A DNA stretch of 64,000 nt from Hemicentrotus pulcherrimus (GCA_003118195.1 BEXV01000005.1:917479-981478), one strand, 5' to 3'. Shown: positions 26,801-34,599, counted from the stretch's first letter. Notes: a model not told the origin generated them from the sequence alone. Made by a program: numbers and translations.

Positions 26801-29800
26801 AATACTTCTCACAATTTAAGTTTGATCTAGAATTAGGAAACCTGACAAAAATTCATCGACATCGGGTGAAGTTTTACCTGACCACATCATATTGACAAAG
26901 CAATTAAATGCTTTCCTTATTCTCATCATAAATTAAAATTTCTTTCAAACTGTTTGATTTGTCTCTATCTCAGGTGATGGATAAAGCGATGAATTACTTT
27001 GACAACGCGTACCGCTTGCCCGCTTTCAGGGTGGAGGGACGCGTGTGTCGCACCAACCTACCATCCAACACAGCCTTCCGATCGTTTGGCACTCCGCAGT
27101 CGATGATGATCACCGAAGCACTCATGGACGATGTCGCAATCAAGTGCGGAATCCCTCAACATGAAGTAAGAGAAATGGAGAATCAAGTCATATCGAATGT
27201 ACTAGCTATTTGATTGCAAAGTATGATTGACTCACCGTGTGATTTTGAACATATTATCATATTTCTACATTGGACTATATAAAGTCATTCATTCTATTAT
27301 TCATTTACTATAGCATTTGCAAAAAAATCATGTGAACATATCTGCGGTAAACAGATACATTTCTGGTAGAACATATGTTTCATGAATTTTAATCGGATGG
27401 TAAATATTACAGAAGTGAATGAGCAAAACAATTAAGAGGTTATGAAATTAAAGGCAGAGTATTCTACTGACACTACTTCAGATGTTCATGAAATTACAAT
27501 GTTCCGATATGTCGACAGCCATATCCCACGATGCATCACCCACGATGCATCACCAACTGATGACTGGCACGTGAAGATGGTGCATTTGAAAGAAACTTCG
27601 TATTTGAAAATGGTATATTCATGTCTCAATATAATGCAGATCATCTAAAAAAATAAATAGTTAAATTTTACTAAAAATATGTTTCTTTTTCATCAACCTT
27701 TTTTAATTTGTCAGAGCTTTCTATTGTTTATTCTTCTGCTTTTTTGTCATCAGATGAGAAAGATGAATTTCTACCAGGATGGTGATGTCACACCTCAAAA
27801 CCAGAAAATTGAGGATTTCACATTACCTCGCTGCTGGGATGAGTGCCTCAACAAAAGCGACTATGCCAAGCGAAGGGATGCAGTCGATTTCTTCAACAGG
27901 TTGGCTCATAAATTATCTTCTTTTTTTGGGGGGGGGCGGGGTGGGGGTAATCAGCTATGTGTTAGGTACATACATACATACATATATTGATATTTATGTA
28001 TAGCGCCTTTCCTTAAACATGCTCAAAGCGCTTTACATTAGTAAATAAAACGGAATAATTATGTTGCTCTCAAAGTGCATACACTGTAAAAAAAAAAGGG
28101 TATTCAAAAAGTACAGCAAATCTTAATATAGACGAGGAGGATGTAGAAGAGAGTAAATAAGACGACACAAAAACAAAACAAAAAAAGAGTGAGAGAAAGA
28201 AAAAGAGAGAGAGAGAGGATGTGTGTGTAAGAGATAGAGAAAGATGGAAGTTATCTAATTAAAATGAAAATGGTTAGAACAACTTATTCTAATACGTCAC
28301 TGTAAATGACACTATCCATAGATAAAAGACGTTACTTATTAAGCAAAATTAGTGTGAAAACTTATTACAATTTCGTGGTTGTTGCTATCTCGGGAATTGG
28401 TTCTTAAGAGACGAGGTGGCCGAGTGGTTAAGGCGATGGACTGCTAATCCATTGTGCTCTGCACGCGTGAGTTCGAATCCCATCCTCGTCGTATTCATAC
28501 CGTCCTTTTTTTTTAACGCAACAACTAGTACATGTATTGGAAATTTCGTGTCTTGGAACTAGTGATCAAATATGTTACCCATAAAGAATGAAATTGTGCG
28601 TTATATTCTTTCAAATATATTTATATATTCGTAATATTTGTTTTAAATAAAATTATTTACCACTAGATCACTATGATGCTTACAATGTAAAAAAAAATAA
28701 TTCTTCAAATATTTTCCCTTTTCTATCTCCCTAACACTGTAGGAATAATCGTTGGAAGAAGCGAGGACTTGCTATCATCCCTGCCAAGTTCGGCATTTCT
28801 TATCACATAACACACTTAAATCAGGTGAGGCTCTCGAAGGTGTCCAGTGTCCTACTGTCTAGAAATGCCATTTTGTTCTAAAGGGCCTCTCTATAATTGT
28901 TTTCAATAAACCATATTCCAGGTAACATTTCCAAACCCCACACTTTTTACTAAGATTCCTAGATCCACTTCTGTTCATTGATGATATCTTTATTAACACA
29001 TTCCTACCATGGTTGGACAAATATTGCGTCTAGAAAATTATCACTGTGATAGTAATGCTTAGACTATTTTATAGTCAAAACATTGGTATGATGTTGGTGG
29101 AGAAACAAATAATTTTGGACCATATAATGATTCATTTATGGATCTTGGGTAATATACTTTGAAGGCTGGTGCTCTAGTTCACATCTACACCGATGGATCC
29201 GTACTCATCACCCACGGAGGCATGGAGATGGGGCAGGGTCTACACACCAAAGTGATCCAGGTCGCTGCCAGGACTCTCGGAGTCCCCGAGGGGGAGATCC
29301 ACCTGACAGAGACCAACACCACCAAAGTTCCCAATATGTCACCGACGGCTGCCAGTACAGGGTCGGATCTGAATGGAGGGGCAGTTAAGGTGAGAATGGA
29401 ACCGAGAAAAGTCCATGGTTCAAAAAGTCATTGCGCCTGTCACTCACTCAGCAGTGATAAAGTCATATAGGTGAACATAATATGATTAGGTCCATCAGCA
29501 GGTATTGACATTCTAACAGTTTTACAACCATATGTTTGGGAAATCAATTATTAACATGTTGTAATCAATTATTAATAATCGTTGGACATGATTTATTGTG
29601 AGTATATATGTACACTTTTTCATTGTAAGTTTCACCATCCTAGTCAAGCATCGCTTATGATTGCGGTCTCCTGCACTTTTTCAACAGATAGTTTGGATAA
29701 TACTTTAAATGTATAATAATATGTTATAGAAATATTAAGTTTCGTTATTATATGTACATATGTCAAACAAAAAGAAACTGACATGATGTTATTATTGTTT

Positions 29801-32800
29801 GTATACATTGTATTATACCTTATGTTTATATGTTCTTTGTTATTCTGTTATTATTTTTGAAAAAAATGCAGGAATCAAATAAATTATCATATCATGTAAT
29901 AAGTGAGCTGTTTATGTTTGCACCTGTGGTTGGTTCAAGCATAGTTGAAATCTATGTGACTACGTGTTCAGTGACTCTTTGTTTACAAATTAAATTATCC
30001 TCCGTTGTTATTTGAAGATATACCATGTTCTTCATTTCATTACTTCTGTTTTTAAGAAAGCTTGTGAGACTCTGAAACAAAGACTGGAGCCATTTATGTA
30101 CGCCAACCCGGAAGGCGATTGGAAAGCATGGGTAAGGGCAAAATGCTCAAGCAGCTCTTCGTATTTGACTAATCGTATCTTGAATATTGAAGGTCGAATG
30201 ATCAAATATTTTTTATGGAATTACCTGCCGTAAAAAAAGTTGTGTATTATTTGCTCTAATAAAGTTCCAGATTAAAGCCACATCTTTCTCTTGAAAAAGG
30301 GAAATTAAACATACTCTCATTTCAATGAAATTGATGGAACATTTCATAATCGGAGGCGTACGTGCTACACAAACATCCAAATTGAACGGCCTTATTAATA
30401 CTTTTGAATAAATTTAGGAGGAATTTAGGAGGAAGATTGATTTATTAAGGAAAATGGCATCCTTTTGATGAATAAACTATATTTGTTTTAATGACACACT
30501 CCCGAAGTAAAATATCAAATTTATTTTACAGGTCGAAGCAGCTTGTAACGACCGTGTGAGCTTGTCGGCAACTGGATTTTACAAGTGAGTCTTTAATTAG
30601 TGAAGATGTAAACAGGCTCCTAACCAAGTAGTGCCTCCTAGACTGCGATATACATGTGAAAAAATTGATGCTCTGGCTCTGTCAGTGAAACAAGTGAACT
30701 CGTAGAATGAAATGACAAGTAGACTTCATAAATTCTTAATTATTTGGATGTGTACTACAGGTTAAATTGACAATATTATATCTAAATACAATCTTTGTGT
30801 AGCAACAAAATAGATGTGAAGGTAACATCTTCAGCTTCAGACACCTGCCCCCACCCCATNNNNNNNNNNNNNNNNNNNNNNNNNNNNNNNNNNNNNNNNN
30901 NNNNNNNNNNNNNNNNNNNNNNNNNNNNNNNNNNNNNNNNNNNNNNNNNNNNNNNNNNNNNNNNNNNNNNNNNNNNNNNNNNNNNNNNNNNNNNNNNNNN
31001 NNNNNNNNNNGGGGGGGGGGGGGGGGGTGTTCAGACGGCCCCTACTAAATTGACCACACATTCTCATTTTCGTCAAACATGTAGAGATAAAATGAACTTT
31101 CTTTTGATGATATAATTCTTTTCCCAATGCTACGCAGAACACCAGATTTGAATTATGATTTTGAGAAGAACGAGGGCAAGCTCTTCCCTTACATTACGTA
31201 CGGTGTCGGAGTCTCCGAAGTCGAGATCGACTGCCTGACTGGCGATCATCGAACTCTCCGAACCGACATCGTCATGGATGTCGGGGAAAGCATCAACCCT
31301 GCTATCGACGTTGGTCAGGTTAGTTCGTACATTTCACTCAAGAATTCCATTTTCTTCTTTTTTGGGGTCATTTATTTCTCCCCAATATTCCGAGATGATA
31401 ATTAGCACTGCACTTTAGATTTCATATAGAATCATTTTCCTTAATTGATTTTATTTATGTAATTTCCACGCTTCCGATTTACTTGCAAACACAAGTCTAT
31501 TATGTTGGATGCTTTCAAAAGTGGACATTGCGTTTCATTCAGAAGACTAGCTATTGATGATTTATGTTCTAGCACATAGGGGGATTTAACAAAAAATAGG
31601 TTACTATATATTAGGATTTCAACGCAGCTACTATCAGTTTTATTTTCAGTATTGGAAGTTAAATTGAGTTTTTGGAATGGGAGGGGGGCATAGACCAGGG
31701 TCCTTTTTAATAAAACTGTTATCAATAACAAGTTACAATAGCTGTTATAAGGTACTGAAATTGTGGCATTTGATAGACTGAGAGAAAATTTGTCATAGAA
31801 ATTTATCATTTGTTATTGATAACAAGCTTTTTTTAAACAACTACAGCCCAGTTTTACATTATGTCGGATACTCCACTCCTTCTCTCACACACTTTAATGA
31901 CCAAAATAGTAACATCATTTCATTCTAACTCGCACACATTACAGATAGAAGGATCCTTTGTCCAGGGGTATGGTCTGTTTGTCATGGAGGATCTACGATG
32001 GTCACCTAATGGTCAGCTTTTGACCAAAGGGCCTGGGTACTACAAGATACCAGGGTTTGATGACGTGCCATTAGAGTTTAACGTGACCCTTCTCAAGAAC
32101 TCATCTAACCCTGACAACATCTGCTCATCTAAGGTCAGTTTGAATGGAGAGCTGAACGTTTCACTTGGCTTTTAGCTCAAGATACCGACCAATTTATTGT
32201 GACTCAATCTTGCGATTACTTGGACAAGAATTTGTCGAGCCCCGCGATACCAACATAGCCGGCTCATAGACAGTAGCTAATGAAAAGAGTGGGAATAAGT
32301 AGGGCGTATAATGTAAACATCCTCCTGATTTCATTTTATTTTAATAAAAGAAAATCTCGTGTGTTGAAGGGGCATCGGCCCATCTCAAAGTTGGGGTATG
32401 CAAATGGAGTTCTCACTTTATAATTATTAATTACACATTTCAGAAATTGGAGGGCAGCTCCCCGATTAATACCGACTTGCGTGGTCAGATAACGTTGGAA
32501 AGGTGATTAAAAAAAATGGAAAGAGAAACCGTTGCCAGCCGCTGCTAGTGAAAATGAAATTTCTGGTTTAAGAGAATTAGTTCTCCGAATAGTATTGACG
32601 AGAGTAAAAAGATATAAACATTATACTATGACGAACATTAGGTCTTGATTCATACTTGCTAAGTTGTTGAATGACCATGTAATTCAACGATCGAAGATAG
32701 ACAAAGGAAAATTACAAGTGGGATTTTTTTTAAAATCCCAAAATGTGTAACTTCCCTGACAATAAAACAATCGACAAAAACAAAGAAGCAAACAAGCAGA

Positions 32801-34391
32801 TCAATAAAAACAGAAATAAACACAAGAAACAAAGTCAAAAAGCAAGTTGGTATAATCGGATTTAGTACGAAAAGTATTACACGAGGGCTTTACATGATTG
32901 ACTGATTATCTCACACAAACGCACAAATACTAAAAACACCAAAATATTAACGAAAATACCCATGACTGGTGGTTTATTGAATCTCCCATTCACCAATTAA
33001 CTCATCGAATACGTATGAGCATACATTTACATTAATCATGAATATATAAATGATTAAAACTTGTCATGATTCGACTAAATTTCTTTTGTTCGGACACAAG
33101 TCCTAGTTTTCCCAATACAAACCCTTATACCACATAGTTACAATCCTTTGAGAAAAATTGAATGTACCCTGATTTGGAATACATTACCAGCGCATATTCA
33201 TAATACTCATTCCCTTGACCAGTCTAAGTCCTTGCTGAAAACACACTTTTATAATTCATGAATGATATTCTACACGGGCGCAGTTGTGAGCCGGTCAAAG
33301 GAGCAGCATACTATCTTATACCCCTTGTTTGTTTGATCTCATTTTTATTTGTTATTATTGTATTTGCATGATTTATTGAATAAAGAACAGATTTATAATT
33401 TGTGTGTATGAGTTTTGGTTAGTAATTTGTAGTCAGACAATGAATAAATATTATTTGTCTGTTATACCACGTAGGCTTGCGGTGAGCCGCCTCTCTTCCT
33501 GGGCTCTTCAGTCTTCTTCGCTATCAAGGACGCCATGATGTCAGCTAGAGCAGATGAAGGATTGACCGGTGTCTTTCGGTTAGACAGTCCCTCGGTAGCT
33601 GAACGGATCAGACTCGGCTGTGTGGACCAGTTCACCAGGATGGTAGGTTCTTCGGGAAAGCGGCGGTGTAGCTACAGGGGGCAAATGGCAACCCCAAAAA
33701 GAAAAAGAGGGCAAAGTAGAAGGAAAGGGAGAGAGAGGCGGAGGCAATATAAAATAAGTCGAAATAATCCCCTTCAACATCCTTCAATTAATCTATAGCC
33801 TTGTTCTATTGCATGTTAATGTTAATACTGGTCATGACAGATGCATGTGGTGCCTCTTTTCTTTCCCTATGACTACAGAGCCCCTTAATGTCTGAAGCCC
33901 TGCTACGCCACTGGTCTTTAATGTTTAATAAATAAATCGCAAACATTATTCATGTATCACCAAATAAGAATGAAATTGTCGAGGTCAGATATGAATGCCA
34001 CATTTACAATATTTTTTCGGTATCTGAATTTAATTCTCGGTGTTGGTTCGTGTATTGAAACATACTAAGGGAAAGTACGTTTTGGATTGTGTTACGACTT
34101 GTTGGATTTTAAGTCATTTAGTGCGAGAGCGAATTATCATTTTTTTTAATCGACCAGTCACTATATGAAATGGATATTTTTTTTATTTCATCCATGTAGG
34201 ACTCCGTTTTAAAATGTTCTGTTCTTCTTTTCACTCCTAATCCGTTCCTTTCTCCTTCCACCCCGTCCTCTCTCTCTCCCTCACTCATCCCGTCCCATTC
34301 TTTACTCGCTCCCTCTTCATTTCTTCTTACCATTGCTCAGTTCCCTTCACCTGAACCAGGAACCTTCAAACCTTTCTTCGTCCGACCTTGA
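7742..34391 (+). CDS. XDH: Xanthine dehydrogenase-family molybdo-flavoenzyme, 32 coding exons (whole gene)
   Basis: Joining 32 GT-AG exons by phase gives about 1328 residues, against about 1333 in mammals, from a good initiation context (AAACATGG) to TGA at 34389-34391. Domain order matches XDH. The 2Fe-2S domains carry C46/C51/C54/C76 and C116/C119/C151/C153. The FAD domain has 'GGNTEIG' and the XDH-type loop 'RREDDIA'. The molybdopterin domain has 'GTQN', 'AFRSF', 'PTAAS' and 'CGEPPLF'. In mammals the enzyme oxidises hypoxanthine and xanthine to urate in the cytosol or peroxisome using NAD+. Here the catalytic base (E1260, bovine Glu1261) is kept. The purine-binding residues are changed: Q801 for Glu802 and K879 for Arg880, with L797 for Phe798 and Y1007-H1008 for Phe1009-Thr1010. 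Cysteines equivalent to Cys535 and Cys992 are absent. 'GEPPLF' and the FAD loop favour XDH over aldehyde oxidase, so a divergent XDH paralogue is likely and the substrate is uncertain. A one-base deletion in exon 9 breaks the frame. It may be a sequencing error, since everything else is intact. Confidence 0.93.
8423..8480 (+). CDS. XDH: XDH-family exon 2
   Basis: Follows TTTTTAG and encodes [19 protein letters not shown], the 'PDPExxLLxYLRxK' segment before the first Fe-S loop. The donor is GTATCC. One base carries over, giving Leu37 with exon 3. Confidence 0.88.
8530..9300. mobile_element. Long-TIR element in XDH intron 2
   Basis: The left arm (about 8530-8725) and right arm (about 9110-9300) are diverged reverse complements about 200 bp long. 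Landmarks are 'AAACCAATCAAA' against 'TTTGATTGGTTT', and 'GTGACGTCATGTCCTCAC' against 'GTGAGGACCATACGTCAC'. There is no coding content. It is probably a non-autonomous DNA transposon. Confidence 0.65.
9561..9776. mobile_element. Perfect 86-bp foldback element with 12-bp flanking repeat
   Basis: 9592-9677 is the exact reverse complement of 9691-9776, with a 13-bp loop. ATGCTTTGTTTT stands on both sides (9549-9560 and 9777-9788), consistent with a target-site duplication. A further 31 bp (9561-9591) lies between the left duplication and the left arm. The arms contain 'CCTGACGAAGAC' and 'GTCGAAACGTCG', blocks that resemble a hammerhead ribozyme core (CUGANGA...GAAA). That resemblance is an inference only. 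Confidence 0.8.
9864..11845 (-). mobile_element. Decayed LINE reverse transcriptase (CR1/jockey-like), 3' part
   Basis: Read on the minus strand, fragments in several frames follow RT order. They are 'VIPFF..' and '[13 protein letters not shown]' (about 11430-11660), '[14 protein letters not shown]' (about 11210-11280), then '[20 protein letters not shown]' and a degraded 'DDT' (about 10985-11110). The 3' terminus at 9864 ends in a GAACT repeat next to AATAAAATAAA, typical of these LINE tails. Frameshifts and stops throughout show it is dead. It lies in intron 2 of the XDH-family gene, antisense to it. Confidence 0.85.
11890..13790 (+). mobile_element. Decayed non-LTR retrotransposon (RT with YVDD)
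   Basis: A near-continuous reverse transcriptase in shifting frames. It has '[12 protein letters not shown]' (about 12035), '[20 protein letters not shown]' (about 12155-12215), '[16 protein letters not shown]' (about 12400-12450), '[15 protein letters not shown]' (about 12570-12615) and catalytic 'YVDD' (about 12667). The C-terminal thumb-like segment is '[20 protein letters not shown]' (about 13005-13065). In-frame stops and frameshifts disable it. The tail ends in GAATTGAATTGAA near 13770-13785. It is sense-oriented in intron 2, head to head with the preceding LINE, and is related to the copy at 57.4-58.9 kb. Confidence 0.88.
14073..14169 (+). CDS. XDH: XDH-family exon 3 (first Fe-S loop)
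   Basis: Starts after ATACAG and ends at GTATCC. It encodes '[20 protein letters not shown]', supplying C46, C51 and C54 of a plant-type 2Fe-2S cluster. Confidence 0.95.
14277..14475. repeat. Compound microsatellite (GAT/AAT/ACT)n and (GA)n
   Basis: Imperfect trinucleotide repeats about 14277-14395, then a (GA)n run about 14432-14475. They create long artificial open frames on both strands. Confidence 0.9.
14653..14761 (+). CDS. XDH: XDH-family exon 4
   Basis: Starts after ATGTAG and ends at GTAAAG. It encodes '[20 protein letters not shown]' then [16 protein letters not shown]. It contains C76, the fourth ligand of the first cluster, and the 'GAAVTTVEG' signature. Confidence 0.95.
14840..14986. 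mobile_element. MITE with TIR near GTTTCATAAAACTTGTCA (copy 1)
   Basis: The left end GGTCCGGTTTCATAAAACTT and the right end AAGTTTTAAGAAACAAGGCC form an imperfect inverted repeat about 147 bp apart. A related element sits at 31692-31858. Confidence 0.55.
15366..15554 (+). CDS. XDH: XDH-family exon 5 (second Fe-S domain)
   Basis: 63 codons between AATAG and GTGAAG. It has '[20 protein letters not shown]' and '[20 protein letters not shown]', giving C116, C119, C151 and C153, the ligands of the second 2Fe-2S cluster. Confidence 0.97.
15590..15860. repeat. Purine-rich and GAT-type low complexity
   Basis: GGA/GAA-rich sequence followed by imperfect GAT/GGT trinucleotide repeats in intron 5. Confidence 0.75.
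15986..16036 (+). CDS. XDH: XDH-family exon 6
   Basis: 17 codons, [17 protein letters not shown], between CTTTAG and GTAAGG. This is the 'DGGCCGG' linker after the Fe-S domains. Confidence 0.9.
16798..16878 (+). CDS. XDH: XDH-family exon 7
   Basis: 27 codons with '[20 protein letters not shown]', matching the 'DPTQEPIFPPEL' linker leading to the FAD domain. The acceptor TTAAAAG has a weak pyrimidine tract; the donor is GTAAAT. Confidence 0.88.
17905..18049 (+). CDS. XDH: XDH-family exon 8 (FAD domain start)
   Basis: Between TACAG and GTAATA. It encodes '[20 protein letters not shown]' and '[14 protein letters not shown]', the FAD-binding 'VGNTEIG' motif of the vanillyl-alcohol-oxidase-like fold. 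Confidence 0.96.
18785..18951 (+). CDS. XDH: XDH-family exon 9, with a one-base frameshift
   Basis: Starts after TTGCAG with 'IETKFG' and continues, after loss of one base near 18802-18806, as '[20 protein letters not shown]' and so on to a GTAAGC donor. The length of 167 nt is one short of what the flanking phases require. Restoring one A in GGAAC would rejoin 'KFG' and 'NMLYP', matching the family 'KFKNMLFP'. Either an assembly error or a disabling mutation. Confidence 0.9.
19407..19483 (+). CDS. XDH: XDH-family exon 10
   Basis: Between TTTCAG and GTAAGA. It encodes [20 protein letters not shown] and IRDVA, matching the 'LRWFAGKQ' helix of the FAD domain. Confidence 0.95.
19900..19999 (+). 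CDS. XDH: XDH-family exon 11
   Basis: Between ATGCAG and GTAAAA. It contains '[20 protein letters not shown]', a highly conserved FAD-domain loop. Confidence 0.96.
20129..20178. other. Short hairpin in XDH intron 11
   Basis: AAATGAAATGTCA...CAAGCA, a GAG loop, then TGCTTG...TGACATTTCATTT. The arms pair over about 19 bp, with a small internal mismatch of two bases per side. It resembles a MITE remnant or small foldback; an RNA function is unproven. Confidence 0.5.
20373..20479 (+). CDS. XDH: XDH-family exon 12
   Basis: Between TACAG and GTAAAC. It encodes '[20 protein letters not shown]' and [12 protein letters not shown], matching the 'FFPGYRK...EEILLSIEIP' segment. Confidence 0.95.
20700..20930. 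repeat. Short-motif repeat region (acagtgt / cactgtg)
   Basis: Several spaced copies of 'CACTGTTACAG', 'CCACTGTG', 'CACAGTGTTCTACAG' and 'CACAGTGTG'. A similar region is at 25320-25560. Probably remnants of a dispersed repeat. Confidence 0.4.
21112..21296 (+). CDS. XDH: XDH-family exon 13 (NAD-loop region)
   Basis: Starts after TACAAAG with '[20 protein letters not shown]' and continues 'NAGMRVAFE'. The 'FKQ..RREDDIA' loop is the XDH form. Aldehyde oxidases have a different sequence here, so NAD+ use is plausible. The donor is GTTAGT. Confidence 0.95.
21899..22064 (+). CDS. XDH: XDH-family exon 14
   Basis: Between CTTAAAAG and GTAAGT. It encodes '[20 protein letters not shown]' then [20 protein letters not shown] and [11 protein letters not shown], matching the 'DAPGGMVxxRxxLxxSFFFKFYL' segment. 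No cysteine follows where mammals have Cys535. Confidence 0.95.
22480..22572 (+). CDS. XDH: XDH-family exon 15
   Basis: 31 codons between ATTGCAG and GTATGT, with '[18 protein letters not shown]'. This is the variable linker between the FAD and Mo domains. A diverged copy with flanking intron lies inverted at 39385-39880. Confidence 0.9.
22962..23079 (+). CDS. XDH: XDH-family exon 16
   Basis: Between TATGTAG and GTAAAA. It contains '[20 protein letters not shown]' and VYIDDMP, the conserved start of the molybdopterin domain. Confidence 0.96.
23498..23549 (+). CDS. XDH: XDH-family exon 17
   Basis: A short exon encoding '[16 protein letters not shown]' between TACAAAG and GTAAGC, matching 'ELSLRLVTSTRAHAKI'. 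Confidence 0.92.
23768..23810. repeat. (TC)n(AC)n compound microsatellite
   Basis: About ten TC units followed by about ten AC units. Confidence 0.95.
24101..24227 (+). CDS. XDH: XDH-family exon 18
   Basis: Between GTCTCTAG and GTCATT, a weak donor. It encodes '[20 protein letters not shown]' and [12 protein letters not shown], the 'ADDVPGSN' region. Confidence 0.94.
24562..24681 (+). CDS. XDH: XDH-family exon 19
   Basis: 40 codons between CACCTAG and GTAAAC: '[20 protein letters not shown]' then [20 protein letters not shown]. Matches 'GxxxGAVVADTxExAxRAA'. Confidence 0.96.
25035..25256 (+). CDS. XDH: XDH-family exon 20
   Basis: 74 codons between ATGCAG and GTAAGA, including '[20 protein letters not shown]' and 'FCGTQNP'. 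The Gln of 'GTQN' aligns with bovine Gln767 at the molybdenum cofactor. Confidence 0.97.
25320..25560. repeat. Short-motif repeat region (cacagtgtg)
   Basis: Repeated 'CACAGTGTGGCACAGTGTG', 'CCCAGTGTGAC' and 'TCAGTGTACCACAG', similar to 20700-20930. Confidence 0.4.
25683..25816 (+). CDS. XDH: XDH-family exon 21 (altered GGGFGGKE motif)
   Basis: Between TTTCAG and GTAGGC. The family motif GGGFGGKE reads 'GGALGGKQ' here. L797 replaces the cofactor-contacting Phe798, and Q801 replaces catalytic-site Glu802 (bovine numbering). Both are direct base readings (TTA and CAG) in an otherwise well conserved exon. Confidence 0.96.
26244..26418 (+). CDS. XDH: XDH-family exon 22
   Basis: Between CTGTAG and GTAAGT. 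It encodes '[20 protein letters not shown]' and [20 protein letters not shown], the very conserved 'MLDRDEDM...GRHPFLARYKVG' block. Confidence 0.97.
26974..27165 (+). CDS. XDH: XDH-family exon 23 (substrate channel)
   Basis: 64 codons between CTCAG and GTAAGA. '[11 protein letters not shown]' has K879 where XDH has Arg880. '[18 protein letters not shown]' keeps Arg912 and Phe914 (R911, F913), with Ser for the intervening Gly. Confidence 0.97.
27754..27899 (+). CDS. XDH: XDH-family exon 24
   Basis: Between CATCAG and GTTGGC, a weak donor. It encodes '[20 protein letters not shown]' and 'LPRCWDECL', matching 'LPRCWEECL'. Confidence 0.95.
27966..28045 (+). repeat. Fragment with 'AGCGCCTTT...CAAAGCGCTTTACA'
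   Basis: A short imperfect palindromic stretch, typical of SINE 3' tails or common dispersed repeats. It is placed in XDH intron 24 and not assignable further. Confidence 0.35.
28410..28491 (+). tRNA. tRNA-Ser (anticodon GCT)
   Basis: 82 nt with a type II cloverleaf. The acceptor arms GACGAGG and CCTCGTC pair. The A box is 'TGGCCGAGTGG', the anticodon loop is 'ACTGCTAAT', and there is a variable arm 'TGTGCTCTGCACG'. The B box is 'GTTCGAATCCC'. It reads AGC/AGU serine codons. There is no intron. A T9 run about 15 bp downstream is a pol III terminator. It lies on the coding strand inside XDH intron 24, and its internal promoter makes it independent of the host gene. Confidence 0.97.
28506..28514 (+). 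terminator. Pol III T-run terminator of tRNA-Ser
   Basis: An uninterrupted run of T about 15 bp after the end of the tRNA, the standard RNA polymerase III stop signal. Confidence 0.8.
28743..28824 (+). CDS. XDH: XDH-family exon 25
   Basis: Between ACTGTAG and GTGAGG: '[20 protein letters not shown]' and HITHLNQ. R990 stands where mammals have Cys992. Y1007-H1008 stand where XDH has Phe1009-Thr1010. Confidence 0.95.
29165..29389 (+). CDS. XDH: XDH-family exon 26
   Basis: 75 codons between TTTGAAG and GTGAGA: '[20 protein letters not shown]', 'EMGQGLHTK' and 'SPTAAS'. 'GxEMGQGxHTK' is a family signature, and the TAAS alanines line the Mo site. Confidence 0.97.
30057..30131 (+). CDS. XDH: XDH-family exon 27
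   Basis: 25 codons between TTTTTAAG and GTAAGG: '[20 protein letters not shown]' and DWKAW. Confidence 0.94.
30532..30584 (+). CDS. XDH: XDH-family exon 28
   Basis: Between TTTACAG and GTGAGT: '[18 protein letters not shown]', matching '[10 protein letters not shown]'. Confidence 0.94.
30860..31010. other. Assembly gap (151 N) followed by poly-G
   Basis: N run in XDH intron 28, left edge after a C-rich stretch and right edge G17. No exon is missing here, because exons 28 and 29 join in phase. Confidence 0.95.
31138..31318 (+). CDS. XDH: XDH-family exon 29
   Basis: Between CGCAG and GTTAGT: '[20 protein letters not shown]' and '[19 protein letters not shown]', nearly invariant in the family. 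Confidence 0.97.
31692..31858. mobile_element. MITE related to 14840-14986 (copy 2)
   Basis: The ends carry AAAACTG..TTATCAATAACAA and the inverted TTGTTATTGATAACAAGC, about 167 bp apart, in XDH intron 29. Confidence 0.5.
31945..32133 (+). CDS. XDH: XDH-family exon 30
   Basis: 63 codons between TTACAG and GTCAGT: '[20 protein letters not shown]' then '[20 protein letters not shown]'. Matches 'EGAFVQGxGxxTxEEL'. Confidence 0.97.
33120..33395 (+). mobile_element. LINE C-terminal fragment in XDH intron 30
   Basis: Encodes '[20 protein letters not shown]' and SLLKTHFYN, matching the last part of CR1/L2-type ORF2 ('LWNxLPxxIRxxxSLxxFKxxLKTHLF'). It ends near AATAAAGAAC. Confidence 0.6.
33475..33642 (+). 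CDS. XDH: XDH-family exon 31 (catalytic glutamate)
   Basis: 56 codons between CACGTAG and GTAGGT. '[20 protein letters not shown]' contains E1260, equivalent to bovine Glu1261, the base that activates the Mo-OH. It ends '[20 protein letters not shown]'. Confidence 0.97.
34341..34391 (+). CDS. XDH: XDH-family exon 32 (C-terminus, stop)
   Basis: Follows TTGCTCAG and encodes [16 protein letters not shown] then TGA. The usual family ending is 'PWxVRV' and here it is 'PFFVRP'. Phase and position fit exactly. Confidence 0.88.
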   Translation, partial: FPSPEPGTFKPFFVRP

Positions 34392-34599
34392 GGATTCAAG
34401 GGACAGCCAGCTACCACACAACAGCACGAAGGATAATAATAATAACTTTCCGCGTTTATATAGCATTCACGATGTCTCTGTTAAGTACTTAACAGATACA
34501 TCATTACCCCTGTCATCGGATTCAGGATTGCCCGCACACAACGTATGCACATTCTCAACCCCCTGGGGAGAATTTAAGCCAGGTGCCATTTACAGAAGC

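Noticed and set aside
7742..34391. Aldehyde oxidase rather than xanthine dehydrogenase
   Set aside because: The FAD loop RREDDIA, the GEPPLF motif and overall sequence follow XDH. The changed pocket residues are not those I know from aldehyde oxidases. A divergent paralogue remains possible.
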